Part shown: positions 50,508 through 63,497 of the stretch, piece after piece
How the letters are laid out: every line of letters begins with the position of its first letter
How positions within the stretch are numbered: the stretch's first letter is position 1
NCBI RefSeq assembly: GCF_001667315.1
Contig: NZ_LZHT01000041.1
Location: 62,001 to 126,000 of the forward strand
Direction of reading: 5' to 3'
DNA length: 64,000 nt
Source: Mycobacterium sp. 852002-10029_SCH5224772
Lineage (GTDB): Bacteria > Actinomycetota > Actinomycetes > Mycobacteriales > Mycobacteriaceae
Position numbers and translations under genes: made by a program
The notes under the pieces: generated by a model
Database searches by the model: none
The model's input: the letters and a program-made list of their open reading frames with translations, nothing else
What the model was told of the DNA's origin: nothing

Positions 50508-51119
50508 CTATTGCTGGTAGACCCTGGGGTCCAGGGTGCCGATATAGGACAGGTCGCGGTAGCGCTCGTCGTAATCGAGGCCGTAACCCACGACGAAGTC
50601 ATTGGGGATGTCGAAGCCCACATAGGCGATGTCGACCTGGGCGCCCTTGGCGTCGGGCTTGCGCAGCAGCGTGCACACCCGCAGCGACCGCGGATGCCGC
50701 GTGGTGAGATTGCGCAGCAGCCAGGACAGGGTCAGACCCGAGTCGACGACATCCTCGACGATCAGCACATCGCGGCCCTGAATATCGCGGTCCAGGTCCT
50801 TGAGAATTCGCACCACACCCGACGAGGACGTCGAAGTCCCATAGGAACTGACGGCCATGAATTCGAACTGGGTCGGCACCGGGATCGCGCGGGCCAGATC
50901 GGTGACAAAGATCACAGCGCCCTTGAGCACGGTGATCAACAGCAGGTCCTGACCCGTCTCGCTGGCGGCGTCGCGGTAGTTCTGCCCGATCTCGTGGCCG
51001 AGTTCGGCGATTCGCGCCTGAATTTGCTCCGCCGTCAGCAGGACAGACTTGATATCCCCGGGGTAGAGCTCCGCGGGCTGAGCGGGGGTGATCGCCGAGG
51101 AGATCTGGGCCACGACCAC
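50508..51119 (-). CDS. hpt: Hypoxanthine-guanine phosphoribosyltransferase
   Basis: A 203-residue type I phosphoribosyltransferase that salvages hypoxanthine and guanine with PRPP. The PRPP loop is [15 protein letters not shown], the flexible active-site loop contains [11 protein letters not shown], and the hydrophobic [12 protein letters not shown] box near the end recognises the purine. The start is GTG 51119, or GTG 51113, matching the known N terminus (VAQISSAI). tilS lies 50 nt upstream on the same strand, so a tilS-hpt transcript is likely, as in many bacteria. Confidence 0.94.
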   Translation of the reverse strand: MVVAQISSAITPAQPAELYPGDIKSVLLTAEQIQARIAELGHEIGQNYRDAASETGQDLLLITVLKGAVIFVTDLARAIPVPTQFEFMAVSSYGTSTSSSGVVRILKDLDRDIQGRDVLIVEDVVDSGLTLSWLLRNLTTRHPRSLRVCTLLRKPDAKGAQVDIAYVGFDIPNDFVVGYGLDYDERYRDLSYIGTLDPRVYQQ

Positions 51120-51169
51120 AGAGTGCCACGCCGGCGGGCGGATAACCAACGGCGGCCCCGATATTGCGG

Positions 51170-52144
51170 TCAGTGGACCGGTTTGCCGACCGGCTCGCGC
51201 CACAGCGTCAAGACGCCGTCGCGACGGCCCGCGAACAACCGCTCATCGGGCAGGGACGAGCCCACCGCCACCCCGCCCTGGCCGCGCCAGGCGGTGACGA
51301 GGGCGTCGACCCCCCGAATCTGCTTGTCGGTCAGTCCCGTTGCGCCACCGGCCAGCAGCCAGGCCCGGATCACGCGGCGCCGGACGGGGGCGTCCAGAGT
51401 CGCCAGCGCCGCGACCCGCAGCCCCGAGCCCGCCTTGGCCCCGGGCAGCGCGCGGGCGGCCAGCGTGTCGATCAATTCGCCGTCCTCCCGCAACGCGGTC
51501 GCGGTGCGGGCCAGCGACTCGGCGACACCCCCGCCGAGCACGTCTTCGAGCAGCGGCAACACCTCGGTACGCAGCCGGGCCCGGGTGAAGCGGCGGTCGC
51601 TGTTGTGCGGATCCTGCCACGCGGTCAGGCCCAGCTCCCGGCATGCGTCGTGCGTCACGGCCCGTCGGACCTGCAACAACGGCCGGCACCAGGGCGGATC
51701 GTAGGGGCGCATCCCGGAGATCGAGCGCACTCCCGATCCCCGGCCCAGCCCCAGCAGCACCGTCTCGGCCTGGTCGTCGAGCGTGTGGCCCAGCAGCACC
51801 GGACCGTCCTGGTAGGCGGCCAGGGCCGCGTAGCGGGCAGCACGCGCCGCCGCTTCGGGACCGCCTTGGGTGCCCACCTGCACCCGAATCACTTGTGCCC
51901 CAACACATCCCAGGGAGACAGCGTGTGCACGGGCGGTTTCGGCGACGGCGGCCGAGCCGGGTTGCAGGCCGTGGTCCACTACCACGGCGGTGGTGGGTCG
52001 CAGCCGGGCGGCCACCGCGGTGAGCGCCAACGAGTCCGGGCCACCGGAAAGCGCCACGCACCATTGGTCGACGGTGGCCAGGTGCGCCTTGATGAACGCC
52101 TCGACCGCCGCGCGCAGCGCGCCTACAGCACCCGGTCGATCCAT
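51170..52144 (-). CDS. tilS: tRNA(Ile)-lysidine synthase
   Basis: A 324-residue TilS (older name MesJ) that converts the wobble cytidine of tRNA-Ile(CAU) to lysidine. The N-type ATP pyrophosphatase loop SGGPDS is near residue 34, and the family segments VDHGLQPGS and [15 protein letters not shown] follow. It starts at ATG 52144 inside the end of the metallopeptidase gene, with a 22-nt overlap, and precedes hpt. The C-terminal extension found in some TilS proteins is absent, as usual in actinobacteria. It should be essential. Confidence 0.93.
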   Translation of the reverse strand: MDRPGAVGALRAAVEAFIKAHLATVDQWCVALSGGPDSLALTAVAARLRPTTAVVVDHGLQPGSAAVAETARAHAVSLGCVGAQVIRVQVGTQGGPEAAARAARYAALAAYQDGPVLLGHTLDDQAETVLLGLGRGSGVRSISGMRPYDPPWCRPLLQVRRAVTHDACRELGLTAWQDPHNSDRRFTRARLRTEVLPLLEDVLGGGVAESLARTATALREDGELIDTLAARALPGAKAGSGLRVAALATLDAPVRRRVIRAWLLAGGATGLTDKQIRGVDALVTAWRGQGGVAVGSSLPDERLFAGRRDGVLTLWREPVGKPVH

Positions 52145-53181
52145 TGCTGGGGTTCTTCGATCTCGACGGGCAGCGGCAACGTCTCGGGACCCGTCCAGAT
52201 GGCGTTGAATCGCGCCATTCCCACCTGACCCACGACGTGGTCGACGAACGCTTTGCCGCGGGTGTATTGGCTGAGCTTGGCGTCGAGGCCCAGCAATGCC
52301 CGCAGCAGGCGCTGCAGGGGCGGTTGCTTGCGGTGGCGACGCTCGTCGAAGCGGCGGCGGATGGTGGCCACCGACGGCACCGCCATCGGGCCGACGGCAT
52401 CCATGACGTGGTCGGCGTGGCCCTCCAACAGCGTGCCCAGCACCAGCAGCTGATCCAGGGCGTGGCGCTGGGGCTCGGACTGCACCGCCCGCACCAGACC
52501 GAGAATGCCCTGCGAGTTGGCGTCGGCTTCGGACTCCCCGCGATTGCGGGCGTAGTCGGCGAGCCGGCTCATCACCTGCCCCAGGTCGTCACCGGCGTCG
52601 CGGGTCAGCACGCCGAGCGCCTGCGACATGTAGTCGGGCAGCCACGGGTTGGCGGTGAACTGCACCCGATGGGTGACCTCGTGCAGGCACACCCACAGCC
52701 GGAAATCCGACGGCTCGATTCGAAGCTGCCGCTCGACGGCGATGACGTTCGGGTACACCAGCAGCAGGCTCCCCTCTTTGGTGGCCTCTTGGCCGCTGGC
52801 GAACGGGTCGTACTGGCCGAGAATGCCCGACGAGACGTAGGCCAGGACGGCGCCGGTCTGCGCGCCGGTGAGCCGGCCCGTGAGAAACCCGCGCGGCTTC
52901 TCGGCGCCGTTCATCATCACCCGCATCGACTCGGCCGCCGCGGCGATCCACTCCGGGCGGTCGACGATGCGGGCGGCGGGCACGGCGCCATCGGCGACCA
53001 GGCCGGTGACGTCACGCACCAGGGGTTCGGCACTGGCGGCCGCGCCCACGAGTTCGTCGGTCACCTGACGCCGGGTGTAGTCGCTGGACGGCGGGCCCGG
53101 CCGGGCCAACCGCCGGCCCACCGTGGCCGCGAATTGCCAGTCGACCGCGGTGCCCAGCGTCAACTCCGGTGCCGGCGTCAT
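52123..53181 (-). CDS. Zinc-dependent metallopeptidase (DUF2342, Rv3626c-like)
   Basis: A 352-residue protein with the zinc-protease motif HEVTH (in CLHEVTHRVQF, about residue 165) and a downstream Glu in LEGHADHVMD that may be the third ligand. It belongs to a family found in mycobacteria and other actinobacteria and sometimes named coenzyme F420 biosynthesis-associated protein, although I know no direct proof of that role. ATG 53181 overlaps the stop of the carboxypeptidase gene by 4 nt. No export signal is seen. It and the downstream tilS overlap by 22 nt. Confidence 0.85.
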   Translation of the reverse strand: MTPAPELTLGTAVDWQFAATVGRRLARPGPPSSDYTRRQVTDELVGAAASAEPLVRDVTGLVADGAVPAARIVDRPEWIAAAAESMRVMMNGAEKPRGFLTGRLTGAQTGAVLAYVSSGILGQYDPFASGQEATKEGSLLLVYPNVIAVERQLRIEPSDFRLWVCLHEVTHRVQFTANPWLPDYMSQALGVLTRDAGDDLGQVMSRLADYARNRGESEADANSQGILGLVRAVQSEPQRHALDQLLVLGTLLEGHADHVMDAVGPMAVPSVATIRRRFDERRHRKQPPLQRLLRALLGLDAKLSQYTRGKAFVDHVVGQVGMARFNAIWTGPETLPLPVEIEEPQQWIDRVL

Positions 53182-54563
53182 GAGCACCCGCAGAACCAGA
53201 GCCGAGTCGCCAACGCGTCCATCACGTTGCGGCCGGTCGGGCCCGCCTCGTTGGAGATGAACGCGAAGGTGAGCACTCGGCCGCTGCGATCGGTGAGCAC
53301 CCCGGCCAACGCGTTGATGTCGGTCAGCGAGCCCGTCTTGGCCCGCAACCAGCCGGCGGGGCCCTGGCTGGTCGAGGCGTCGATGAACCGGTCGCCCAGC
53401 GTCCCGCTGCCGGCGGCGATCGGAAGCAGATCCAGCAGCGCCCGCAGCGCCGGCTGGTCAGGCCCGGCGGCGGCCTGCAGTACCCCGTCGAGCGTCTTGG
53501 CCGTCAGCCGGTCGTCGACCGAAAGCCCGCTGGAATCCAACAACGCCGCACCTGCGGTGTCGACGTGGGCGGTGCTCAACCGGTTGGTCACCGCGTCGGC
53601 CGCGCCGGCGAAGCTGCGCGGCCGGTTGATTGCGGCCGCCACCTCGCGGGCGATGCATTCGGCCATCACGTTGTCGGAGTGGTCCATCATCTCGGACAGG
53701 CGCTGGACCAACGGCGCCGACTGCACGACGGCCAGTTGCCGCGCTCCAGACGGCGCCGTCGTCACCGTCACCGCGCCGGGATCGAGGTTCAGCGCCTTGG
53801 CCAGCTCGCGGCCGGCATCCAGCGCCGGCGTCCGGGACCGTCGGGAGTTGACCGTGGTCGGCTGGATGCGTCCGGCGTCGATCATCACCGACTCGATCGG
53901 CGCGATATCGCCGTTGTCGACGTCGGCGGGATCCCAGCCCTGCGCCATCGTCGGCCCGCTGAACGCCGAGGTGTCCACCTGAACCGCGGTCGGGGTCACG
54001 CCGCTGCGGCGGATCTGTTCGACGAGGTCGCTGATGCGGGCCGCGCCCCGGTACCAGGTGTCCTGCCCGGGCGGCGCCGCGGACAGCACCGGATCGCCGG
54101 CGCCCACCAGCACGACGGGACCCTGGGCGTTCTGACTGCCGGCCACCACCCGCGTGCTGATCCGGGCCTGGCGGTCCAACGTCAGCAGGGCGGCGGCCGC
54201 CGTCAGCACCTTGTTGGTCGACGCCGGCACCAGCGGCATATCGTCGGCGACCTGCCACAGCTCTTTTCCGGTGAGGGCGTCCGTGATCCGGCCACCCAGC
54301 CTGCCCAGGTTGGGGTCGCCCGCCACGGGCGCCAGCGCAGCGCTCACGCCGGGCCCACTGGGTAACTCGGCGGAGTCGCTCACCGGGACCATGCCGGGCT
54401 TGACCGTGGGCGCGTGCGGAGGCGGGATCGGGGCGCGCGCGCTGCCCGCGCCGTGCCCGGTCGTGGTGAAAAACGTTGCCGCCACCACCACAGCAGCGAC
54501 GAACGCCAGCACGCCCAACCCGATGAGCACTGGGGTGGATTTTTGCCAGCGAGTACGGGCCAT
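53178..54563 (-). CDS. D-alanyl-D-alanine carboxypeptidase/endopeptidase, PBP4 (DacB) type
   Basis: A 461-residue penicillin-binding protein of peptidase family S13. An N-terminal transmembrane anchor (residues 12-34) is followed by a Pro-rich linker. The three active-site motifs are STNK ([10 protein letters not shown], SxxK), SDN (DHSDNVMAE) and KTG (RAKTGSLTD). It trims or cuts peptidoglycan stem peptides outside the membrane. ATG 54563 is used; GTG 54566 just before is possible. It corresponds to Rv3627c by order. Its stop overlaps the metallopeptidase start by 4 nt, so both are coupled. Confidence 0.92.
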   Translation of the reverse strand: MARTRWQKSTPVLIGLGVLAFVAAVVVAATFFTTTGHGAGSARAPIPPPHAPTVKPGMVPVSDSAELPSGPGVSAALAPVAGDPNLGRLGGRITDALTGKELWQVADDMPLVPASTNKVLTAAAALLTLDRQARISTRVVAGSQNAQGPVVLVGAGDPVLSAAPPGQDTWYRGAARISDLVEQIRRSGVTPTAVQVDTSAFSGPTMAQGWDPADVDNGDIAPIESVMIDAGRIQPTTVNSRRSRTPALDAGRELAKALNLDPGAVTVTTAPSGARQLAVVQSAPLVQRLSEMMDHSDNVMAECIAREVAAAINRPRSFAGAADAVTNRLSTAHVDTAGAALLDSSGLSVDDRLTAKTLDGVLQAAAGPDQPALRALLDLLPIAAGSGTLGDRFIDASTSQGPAGWLRAKTGSLTDINALAGVLTDRSGRVLTFAFISNEAGPTGRNVMDALATRLWFCGCS

Positions 54564-54618
54564 CACTCTCCTGACTGTCTCCCAGCCATTCTGCCGAATC
54601 GGCGGCGATGGGCTCGAC

Positions 54619-54624
54619 TAGGGT
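54619..54624 (+). promoter_or_regulatory. Candidate -10 box for ppa
   Basis: TAGGGT lies 56 nt before the ppa start, with AAGGAG about 8 nt upstream of the GTG as a ribosome site. This gives a conventional leader of roughly 50 nt, unlike the leaderless boxes elsewhere in the window. No good -35 hexamer is visible. Confidence 0.45.
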
Positions 54625-54680
54625 GTAGCAGGGCAAAATTGGCCTGCCCGATGCAGACACCCAGACAAGGAGCCGACGCG

Positions 54681-55169
54681 GTGGAATTCGACGTAACCAT
54701 CGAGATCCTCAAGGGCCAGCGCAACAAATACGAGGTCGATCACGAGACCGGACGGTTGCGTCTGGACCGCTACCTGTACACCGCGATGGGCTACCCGACC
54801 GACTACGGCTTCATCGAGGACACCCTCGGCGAGGACGGCGACCCGCTGGACGCGATGGTGCTGTTGCCGCAGTCGGTGTTTCCCGGGGTGATCGTGGAGG
54901 CCCGTCCGGTGGGCATGTTCCGGATGACGGACGAAAAGGGCGGCGACGACAAGGTTTTGTGCGTGCCGGCCGGCGACCACCGCTGGGACCACATCCAAGA
55001 CATCGGCGACGTGCCGGAGTTCGAGCTGGAAGTGATCAAGCACTTCTTCGTGCACTACAAGGACCTGGAGCCGGGCAAGTTCGTCAAGGCGGCGGACTGG
55101 GTTGGCCGCGCGGAGGCCGAGGCCGAGATTCAGCGCTCGGTGGAGCGCTTCAAGACGGAGGGGCACTAG
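54681..55169 (+). CDS. ppa: Inorganic pyrophosphatase
   Basis: A 162-residue class I soluble pyrophosphatase. The active-site signatures are [21 protein letters not shown] and the metal-binding [11 protein letters not shown]; further acids are in AGDHRWDHI. It removes pyrophosphate to drive biosynthesis. Start GTG 54681 has a good AAGGAG upstream. The gene converges with the TerC-like gene, the two stop codons sharing the palindrome CTAG (55166-55169). Confidence 0.97.
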   Translation: MEFDVTIEILKGQRNKYEVDHETGRLRLDRYLYTAMGYPTDYGFIEDTLGEDGDPLDAMVLLPQSVFPGVIVEARPVGMFRMTDEKGGDDKVLCVPAGDHRWDHIQDIGDVPEFELEVIKHFFVHYKDLEPGKFVKAADWVGRAEAEAEIQRSVERFKTEGH

Positions 55170-56236
55170 CCCGATGGCGCCTTGCGCCGGTTGCGCAGCA
55201 GGCTCCAGCCCAGCGCCGCTCCGATGACGATCACCCCGACCGAGGCGGTGACCGCCTCGGGGGCCTGCCAACCCGGGTCGATGGATGCCAGCATGATCAC
55301 GGCCAGCGCGCCGATCGCCCAGTGCGCGCCGTGTTCCAGGTACACGTAGCGGTCCAGCGTTTCCTGTTTGACCAGATAGATAGTGATGGACCGCACGAAC
55401 ATCGAGCCGATCAATCCGAGGCCCAGCGCGATGACGATCGGGTCCGACGTGATCGCGAAGGCGCCGGTGACGCCGTCGAACGAGAACGCGGCATCGAGAA
55501 CCTCGAGATAGAGGAACAGGGTGAAACCCGCCCTGCCGACCGCCTCGCCGGCCGTTATGTCCTCGGCGCCGGCCGGCCGAACCGCGCGACTCAAACCGTT
55601 GACCACCAGGTACATCACCAGCCCCAGCACCCCGAAGGTCAGCACCGTGGAACGCTCGTCGGCCGAATGCGTCAACCGCGAGCCGACGAGCACCAGCGTG
55701 GCGCCGGCGACCACGACCGGCACCTGGCCGAGCCGTCCGATGCGGGCGAAGGGGACCTCAATCCACTTGAGCCACTTGGTATCTCGGTCATGGAAGAGGA
55801 AATCCAGGAACAGCATCAACAGGAACATTCCGCCGAATGCCGCGATCTGCGGATGGGCGGACAGGATCATCTTTTCGTAGCTCGGCGAGCCGTCGGGAAA
55901 TTCCAGCGCGCCGTGCGGCGGCGGATGCAGCGCGAGTTCCAGAGCGCGAACGGGCGCGATCCCGGCGCTCGCCCACACGATGAGCAACGGGAACAACAGG
56001 CGCATACCGAAGACCGCGATGAGGATCCCGACGGTCAGAAACATCTGCTGCCAAAATCGGCTCATCCGCTTCAGGATCGTGGCGTTGATGATGGCGTTGT
56101 CGAACGACAGCGACACCTCGAGGACGGCCAACACCAGCAGCAGGAAAAGGTCTTTGACGCCGCCGTGGGCGTACCCGAGCGCAAGGGCCACCGCGGTGAG
56201 CAACAGCGAGATGCCGAAGATGCGGTAGGCGGCCAT
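55166..56236 (-). CDS. TerC/DUF475-family integral membrane protein
   Basis: A 356-residue membrane protein with about nine hydrophobic segments. Both halves carry the TerC-type acidic motif within the membrane: [13 protein letters not shown] (about residue 45) and [13 protein letters not shown] (about 245). TerC relatives are linked to metal efflux or metallation of exported proteins; tellurite resistance is only the historical name. M. tuberculosis Rv3629c is the positional counterpart. ATG 56236 is the start. No other stress genes flank it, so the substrate is unknown. Confidence 0.87.
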   Translation of the reverse strand: MAAYRIFGISLLLTAVALALGYAHGGVKDLFLLLVLAVLEVSLSFDNAIINATILKRMSRFWQQMFLTVGILIAVFGMRLLFPLLIVWASAGIAPVRALELALHPPPHGALEFPDGSPSYEKMILSAHPQIAAFGGMFLLMLFLDFLFHDRDTKWLKWIEVPFARIGRLGQVPVVVAGATLVLVGSRLTHSADERSTVLTFGVLGLVMYLVVNGLSRAVRPAGAEDITAGEAVGRAGFTLFLYLEVLDAAFSFDGVTGAFAITSDPIVIALGLGLIGSMFVRSITIYLVKQETLDRYVYLEHGAHWAIGALAVIMLASIDPGWQAPEAVTASVGVIVIGAALGWSLLRNRRKAPSG

Positions 56237-56360
56237 GGGTCCTTTCCGACAGCCGCTCACATTAGCGAACCTGATCGCCGCGCCGGGCGGTCGGTTCGGG
56301 CCCTTACTATTTTCAAGTTGTGGCGATACATCGGCGCGGTCCGCTGAAGGCGCTGCCCCG

Positions 56361-57611
56361 ATGACCGAGCTCAGCGCCTCACAGGGGCCGGTGGCGCGCG
56401 GCAGCATGGCCCGCGTCGGCACCGCCACCGCCGTGACCGCCCTGTGCGGCTACGGGGTGATCTATCTGGCGGCCCGCGACCTGGAGCCGAGTGGCTTCTC
56501 GGTGTTCGGGGTGTTTTGGGGCGCCTTCGGGCTGGTCAGCGGCGCCGCTTTCGGCCTGCTCCAAGAAACGACCCGCGAGATTCGCGGGATGCCCTACCTC
56601 GATGTCGCCCCGGCCAAACGCACCCACCCGCTGCGGGTCGCCATGCTGATCGGCGTGGCCGCGGCAGTCGTGATCGCGGGGACCGCGCCGTTGTGGAGCG
56701 CACGGGTTTTCGTCGAAGCGCGCTGGCTGTCGGTGGCGCTGCTCAGCGTGGGGCTGGCCGGCTTCTGTGTGCACACCACCCTGCTGGGCATGCTGGCCGG
56801 CATCAATCAGTGGACCCAATACGGGGCGCTGATGGTGACCGACGCGGTCATCCGGGTCGCGATCGCCGCGGCCGCCGTCGTGCTCGGCTGGCATCTGACC
56901 GGCTTCCTGTGGGCGACGGTCGCCGGGGCGATTGCCTGGCTGATCTTGCTGGTGGCCTCGCCCGTCACCCGGGCCACCGCCCGCCTGCTCACCCCGGGCG
57001 GCACCGCGACCTTCCTGCGGGGCGCCGCGCATTCGATCACCGCGGCCGGGGCCAGCGCCATCCTGGTGATGGGATTTCCGGTGCTGCTCAAGCTGACCAG
57101 CGCCGAGCTCGGCGCCGAGGGCGGGGTGATCATCCTGGCCGTCACGCTGACCCGCGCGCCACTGCTGGTGCCGCTGACGGCCATGCAGGGCAACCTGATT
57201 GCGCACTTTGTCGACGAGCGCAGCGCCCGGGTTCGTGCGCTGATCGCCCCGGCCGGGATCGTCGCGGCGGTCGGCGCAATCGGGGTGGTGGCCGCGGGCG
57301 CGGTGGGCCCCTGGCTGCTACGCATCGCCTTCGGGCCGCAGTACCAGGCCAGCAGCGCCCTGCTGGCGTGGCTTACCGCGGCCGCGGTGGCGATCGCCAT
57401 GCTGACGCTGACCGGCGCCGCCGCGGTGGCCGCCGCGCTGCACCGCGCCTACTCGCTGGGTTGGGTCGGCGCCACCGTCGCGTCGGGGTTGCTGCTGTTG
57501 CTGCCGCTGTCCCTGCAGACCAGGACCGTGGTCGGGTTGCTGTGCGGGCCGTTGGTGGGAATCGGCGTCCATCTGGTGGCGCTGTCGCGCGCCGGACGCG
57601 CAACGAGCTGA
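56361..57611 (+). CDS. Polysaccharide flippase-like membrane protein (Rv3630-like)
   Basis: A 416-residue protein with 10-12 transmembrane segments and the general look of MATE/MOP superfamily flippases (Wzx type): charged loops after each helix pair and a central cytoplasmic loop (VDERSARVRALI). It precedes a polyprenyl-phosphate glycosyltransferase gene by 35 nt. A role in moving a lipid-linked sugar across the membrane, for example polyprenyl-phospho-GalNAc, fits this context and remains inference. ATG 56361 is the start; the 124-bp gap to the divergent TerC-like gene should contain the promoters. Confidence 0.8.
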   Translation: MTELSASQGPVARGSMARVGTATAVTALCGYGVIYLAARDLEPSGFSVFGVFWGAFGLVSGAAFGLLQETTREIRGMPYLDVAPAKRTHPLRVAMLIGVAAAVVIAGTAPLWSARVFVEARWLSVALLSVGLAGFCVHTTLLGMLAGINQWTQYGALMVTDAVIRVAIAAAAVVLGWHLTGFLWATVAGAIAWLILLVASPVTRATARLLTPGGTATFLRGAAHSITAAGASAILVMGFPVLLKLTSAELGAEGGVIILAVTLTRAPLLVPLTAMQGNLIAHFVDERSARVRALIAPAGIVAAVGAIGVVAAGAVGPWLLRIAFGPQYQASSALLAWLTAAAVAIAMLTLTGAAAVAAALHRAYSLGWVGATVASGLLLLLPLSLQTRTVVGLLCGPLVGIGVHLVALSRAGRATS

Positions 57612-57646
57612 TCTGGCCTGCACCAGCGTGTACCTTGTGGGCTTAG

Positions 57647-58341
57647 ATGGGTACGGAAACACAATATTCGGGCGTCTGGGTCGTCATTCCCGCCTTCAAC
57701 GAAGCGGCTGTCATCGCCGAGGTGATAGCCGATGTGCGCTCGGTATTCGATCACGTCGTCTGCGTGGACGACGGCAGCGCCGACGGCACCGGTGAGATCG
57801 CCAGGCGGGCGGGCGCCCACCTGGTCCGGCATCCGATCAACCTCGGGCAGGGTGCGGCCATCCAGACCGGCGTCGAGTATGCCCGCAAGCAGCCCGGGGC
57901 CGAGGTTTTCGCCACGTTCGACGCCGACGGCCAGCATCGCGTCAAAGACCTGGCCGCGATGGTCGACCGGCTGCGGGCCGGGGACGTCGACGTCGTCATC
58001 GGGACCCGGTTCGGCACCCAGCAGGTTGCCCGCCCGCCGTTGGTGAAACGGATCGTGCTGCAGACCGCCGCGCGGTTGAGCCGGCGCGGACGCCGGCTTG
58101 GCCTGACCGACACCAACAATGGGCTGCGGGTGTTCAACAAGAAGGTCGCCGACGCACTCGACATCACGATGAGCGGCATGAGCCACGCCAACGAGTTCGT
58201 CATGCTGATCGACGAAAACCATTGGCGCGTCGCCGAAGAACCGATCGAGGTGCTCTACACCGACTACTCGAGGTCGAAGGGGCAGCCCCTGCTCAACGGC
58301 GTCAACATCATTTTCGACGGTTTCCTGCGAGGGAGGACACC

Positions 58342-58345
<4 letters not shown>
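57647..58345 (+). CDS. ppgS: Polyprenyl-phospho-N-acetylgalactosaminyl synthase (GT2)
   Basis: A 232-residue family 2 glycosyltransferase. It has the start VWVVIPAFNEAAVIAEV, the first acid pair VCVDDGSADGTG, the metal motif DADGQH, and the later TDTNNGLRVF acceptor-side block. By position and sequence type this matches Rv3631 (PpgS), which in M. tuberculosis makes polyprenyl-P-GalNAc for the galactosamine on arabinogalactan. It has no membrane helix of its own. It overlaps the next gene by 4 nt (ATGA), whose small membrane product is known to help PpgS reach the membrane. Confidence 0.88.
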
Positions 58346-61403
<3,058 letters not shown>

Positions 61404-61407
<4 letters not shown>

Positions 61408-62210
61408 CCAGCGGCGCCGAGCTCGGCCAAGGTCTGGGATCGGGCGGTAACCGCTGTGACGGACGCGACGGCGCCGTCGGCGACGTGAGCGATTCCGGCG
61501 ACGTGCAGCACGGCGGGCTTGCCGACGAATTGTTCGGCGGCGGCGCCCAATCCGCCTCGATAGTGGCCGCGGATGGTGACATGGAACGGAACGTCATCGC
61601 CGGCGGAGAAGAGATCGTTGACCACGACGTTGCGCGGATCGAGTACAGGCCGGTAGGCGGCGCCGGTGCGCTCGTCGTCGATCTCGTGCACCCCGGCGTC
61701 GGCGAGGTCTCCCTTTTCCAGCCAGGTGCGCACCGTCGCTTCGGCATCGGGATTCCCCGGCACCGCCTCGGTGGTCGTCCAGGGGTCGATGTGCGGGGGG
61801 ATCAGCGGATGAGGACGACCGGTGGCGATCTGTGTCTGCATCGCGAAATAGTCCTGCTCGACGTAGTTTTCGGTTAGCCGGGTGCCGTTCCACTTGTACA
61901 GGCCGATGCCGCGCCAGCAGGTGAGCGCCCGCGACGGCCCAGCCGGCATGGCGGCGTGTTCGCTGAAGTGCATGCACAGGCGATCGCCGTTGAGCACGAA
62001 CCCGTGAACGGCGATGCCCAGGCCGGGGGCCGCGTCGAAGATCTGGCGAACGGCTTTGGCGTAGGTGGTCGAACGCAGCAGGGCCATGCCGCTGATGTGC
62101 ACGACGTAGTCGGGCTCCATGATCTGCGGGCAGATCGATTGGTCGTGTGAGTTGGTGTAGTCGATGCAGTACTCACGCATCAGTGCGACGAAGGGATGCA
62201 TGTCACTCAT
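61404..62210 (-). CDS. NTF2/SnoaL-like protein next to a Rieske oxygenase
   Basis: A 268-residue protein. The N-terminal part has SnoaL-like character (FVALMREYCIDYTNSHD, PDYVVHISG, WRGIGLYKWNGTRLTENYVEQDY), with a cone-shaped fold suited to small hydrophobic substrates; a second similar domain may follow (TVRTWLEKGDLADAG to HVTIRGHYRGG). ATG 62210 overlaps the Rieske gene stop by 8 nt, and ATG 62201 would leave a 1-nt gap. It may be the small helper or a follow-on enzyme of the oxygenase. Its stop shares CTAG with the Rv3635-like gene stop. Confidence 0.78.
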
Positions 62211-63405
62211 CCGCGTCGAGACGCGTTGGTATGCAAAGGGATTCGGGGATACTCTCGGCGCCGATGGCCCGGTCGATGGACTCGTGCAGGTAATAGATGC
62301 GCCGCTCGTGGTAGCCGAGCCGCAGCGACTCGAGGGTTCCGGCATTGAGCGACCGCTGCTGGCCGGGCAAGACGTCGAGATCTTCGAACAGCACCTGGGA
62401 CAGGGCCGCGATGACGGCGTCGTGGGTCTGCCGGTTCGCGTCGGGGTCCAGCGATGAGCACCAGTGGACACAGTAGGTCGACGTGGCTGGGCCGGTCGGC
62501 CAGTTGGTGATCAAGAAGACGAATCCCGTTCCGTTGAACACGATGCTCAGGTTCGGGAAGACGTGGTAGGAGAACGTTCCCCGCAACGGCAGGTCGCCCA
62601 GGCCGGGGAACACGCATGGGAACGGGGACAGCGCCGCGCCGTCGATGCCGTCGCGATAGGAGACAAGCATCCGGGAATGGCCGTTTCCCAACAGCTGGAT
62701 GCCGGTCGCCGACTGTTGCAGCGCGCGGGCCGCCGAATCCCGGTGCACGTAATTGACGTGGTAGGTCTCGAGATTGGCGTCGACCGGCAGCTTCCAGTTC
62801 ACCGGCACGTCGCGCACCGTGCGATCGGCCAGGTGCAGGCGGCCGTCGAGCTCGCCGAAATCGCTGAGGTCCTCAGCGACCGGGCCGAGAAACGCGGACA
62901 AGGGCTGCGCGTTCGCATCGAGGTTGACGAAGACGAGCGGACCCCACGACTCGCACCGGAGGGCACCCAGGCCATGGCACTCGCGGTCCAGGCCGGCGAA
63001 GTTCGCCGGCTCGGGGTAGCTGACCAGCTTTCCCTCCAGCGAATACGTCCAGGCGTGGAAGGGACACGTGAGCCGGCGGCCGACGTTTCCCTGTCGCTCG
63101 TCGACGAGCGCCGCCCCCCGATGCCGGCAGGTGTTGTAGAAGGCGCGAATCAGGTTGTCCCGCCCGCGAATCAGGATGATCGGCTTGTCGAGCTGATCGA
63201 CCAGGAGGAAGTCGCCTGGGTGGCGCAGCTGGTCGGCGTGCGCGACGAACAACCAGGAGCGGGAGAAGACCGCCGCGGCTTCGAGTTTGGCGAAGTCCGC
63301 ATCGACATAGCGCCCGGCGGGCACGGGTGGCAGCGCCCGAAACTCGGCCGGATATTCCCGCGCGTGCCGCTTGACCCCGTCGATCACCTGCGGACTCATC
63401 ACCAT
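62203..63405 (-). CDS. Rieske non-heme iron oxygenase, large (alpha) subunit
   Basis: A 400-residue ring-hydroxylating-oxygenase-type protein. The Rieske cluster ligands are C93, H95, C114 and H117 (NTCRHRG ... CPFHAW). The mononuclear iron site is in LETYHVNYVHRD, preceded by NWKLPVDANLE, the usual bridge region. Electrons should come from a reductase not encoded nearby. The substrate is unknown. ATG 63405 follows GAGGAG. A promoter with TTGGTT and TATAGT boxes sits 31-59 nt upstream and faces a divergent TetR gene, the standard layout for a TetR-controlled oxygenase. Confidence 0.92.
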   Translation of the reverse strand: MVMSPQVIDGVKRHAREYPAEFRALPPVPAGRYVDADFAKLEAAAVFSRSWLFVAHADQLRHPGDFLLVDQLDKPIILIRGRDNLIRAFYNTCRHRGAALVDERQGNVGRRLTCPFHAWTYSLEGKLVSYPEPANFAGLDRECHGLGALRCESWGPLVFVNLDANAQPLSAFLGPVAEDLSDFGELDGRLHLADRTVRDVPVNWKLPVDANLETYHVNYVHRDSAARALQQSATGIQLLGNGHSRMLVSYRDGIDGAALSPFPCVFPGLGDLPLRGTFSYHVFPNLSIVFNGTGFVFLITNWPTGPATSTYCVHWCSSLDPDANRQTHDAVIAALSQVLFEDLDVLPGQQRSLNAGTLESLRLGYHERRIYYLHESIDRAIGAESIPESLCIPTRLDADE

Positions 63406-63435
63406 GACGTCTCCTCGCTGCGCGGCCCGGCGTCC

Positions 63436-63464
63436 ACTATATGAACATTTACTCATTTAACCAA
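63436..63464 (-). promoter_or_regulatory. Near-consensus promoter and probable TetR operator for the Rieske operon
   Basis: On the minus strand TTGGTT (63459-63464) and TATAGT (63436-63441) are spaced by exactly 17 bp. The spacer is AT-rich, unlike the surrounding DNA, and contains AAATGAGTAAATG, a direct repeat of AAATG with an imperfect dyad TGAGTAAATGTTCA. Its position between -35 and -10, 34-62 nt from the TetR start, is where a repressor would bind. The operator sequence itself is a proposal. Confidence 0.65.
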
Positions 63465-63497
63465 GACACAGCGGTGTCCGTCCAGCACAATGGCCGC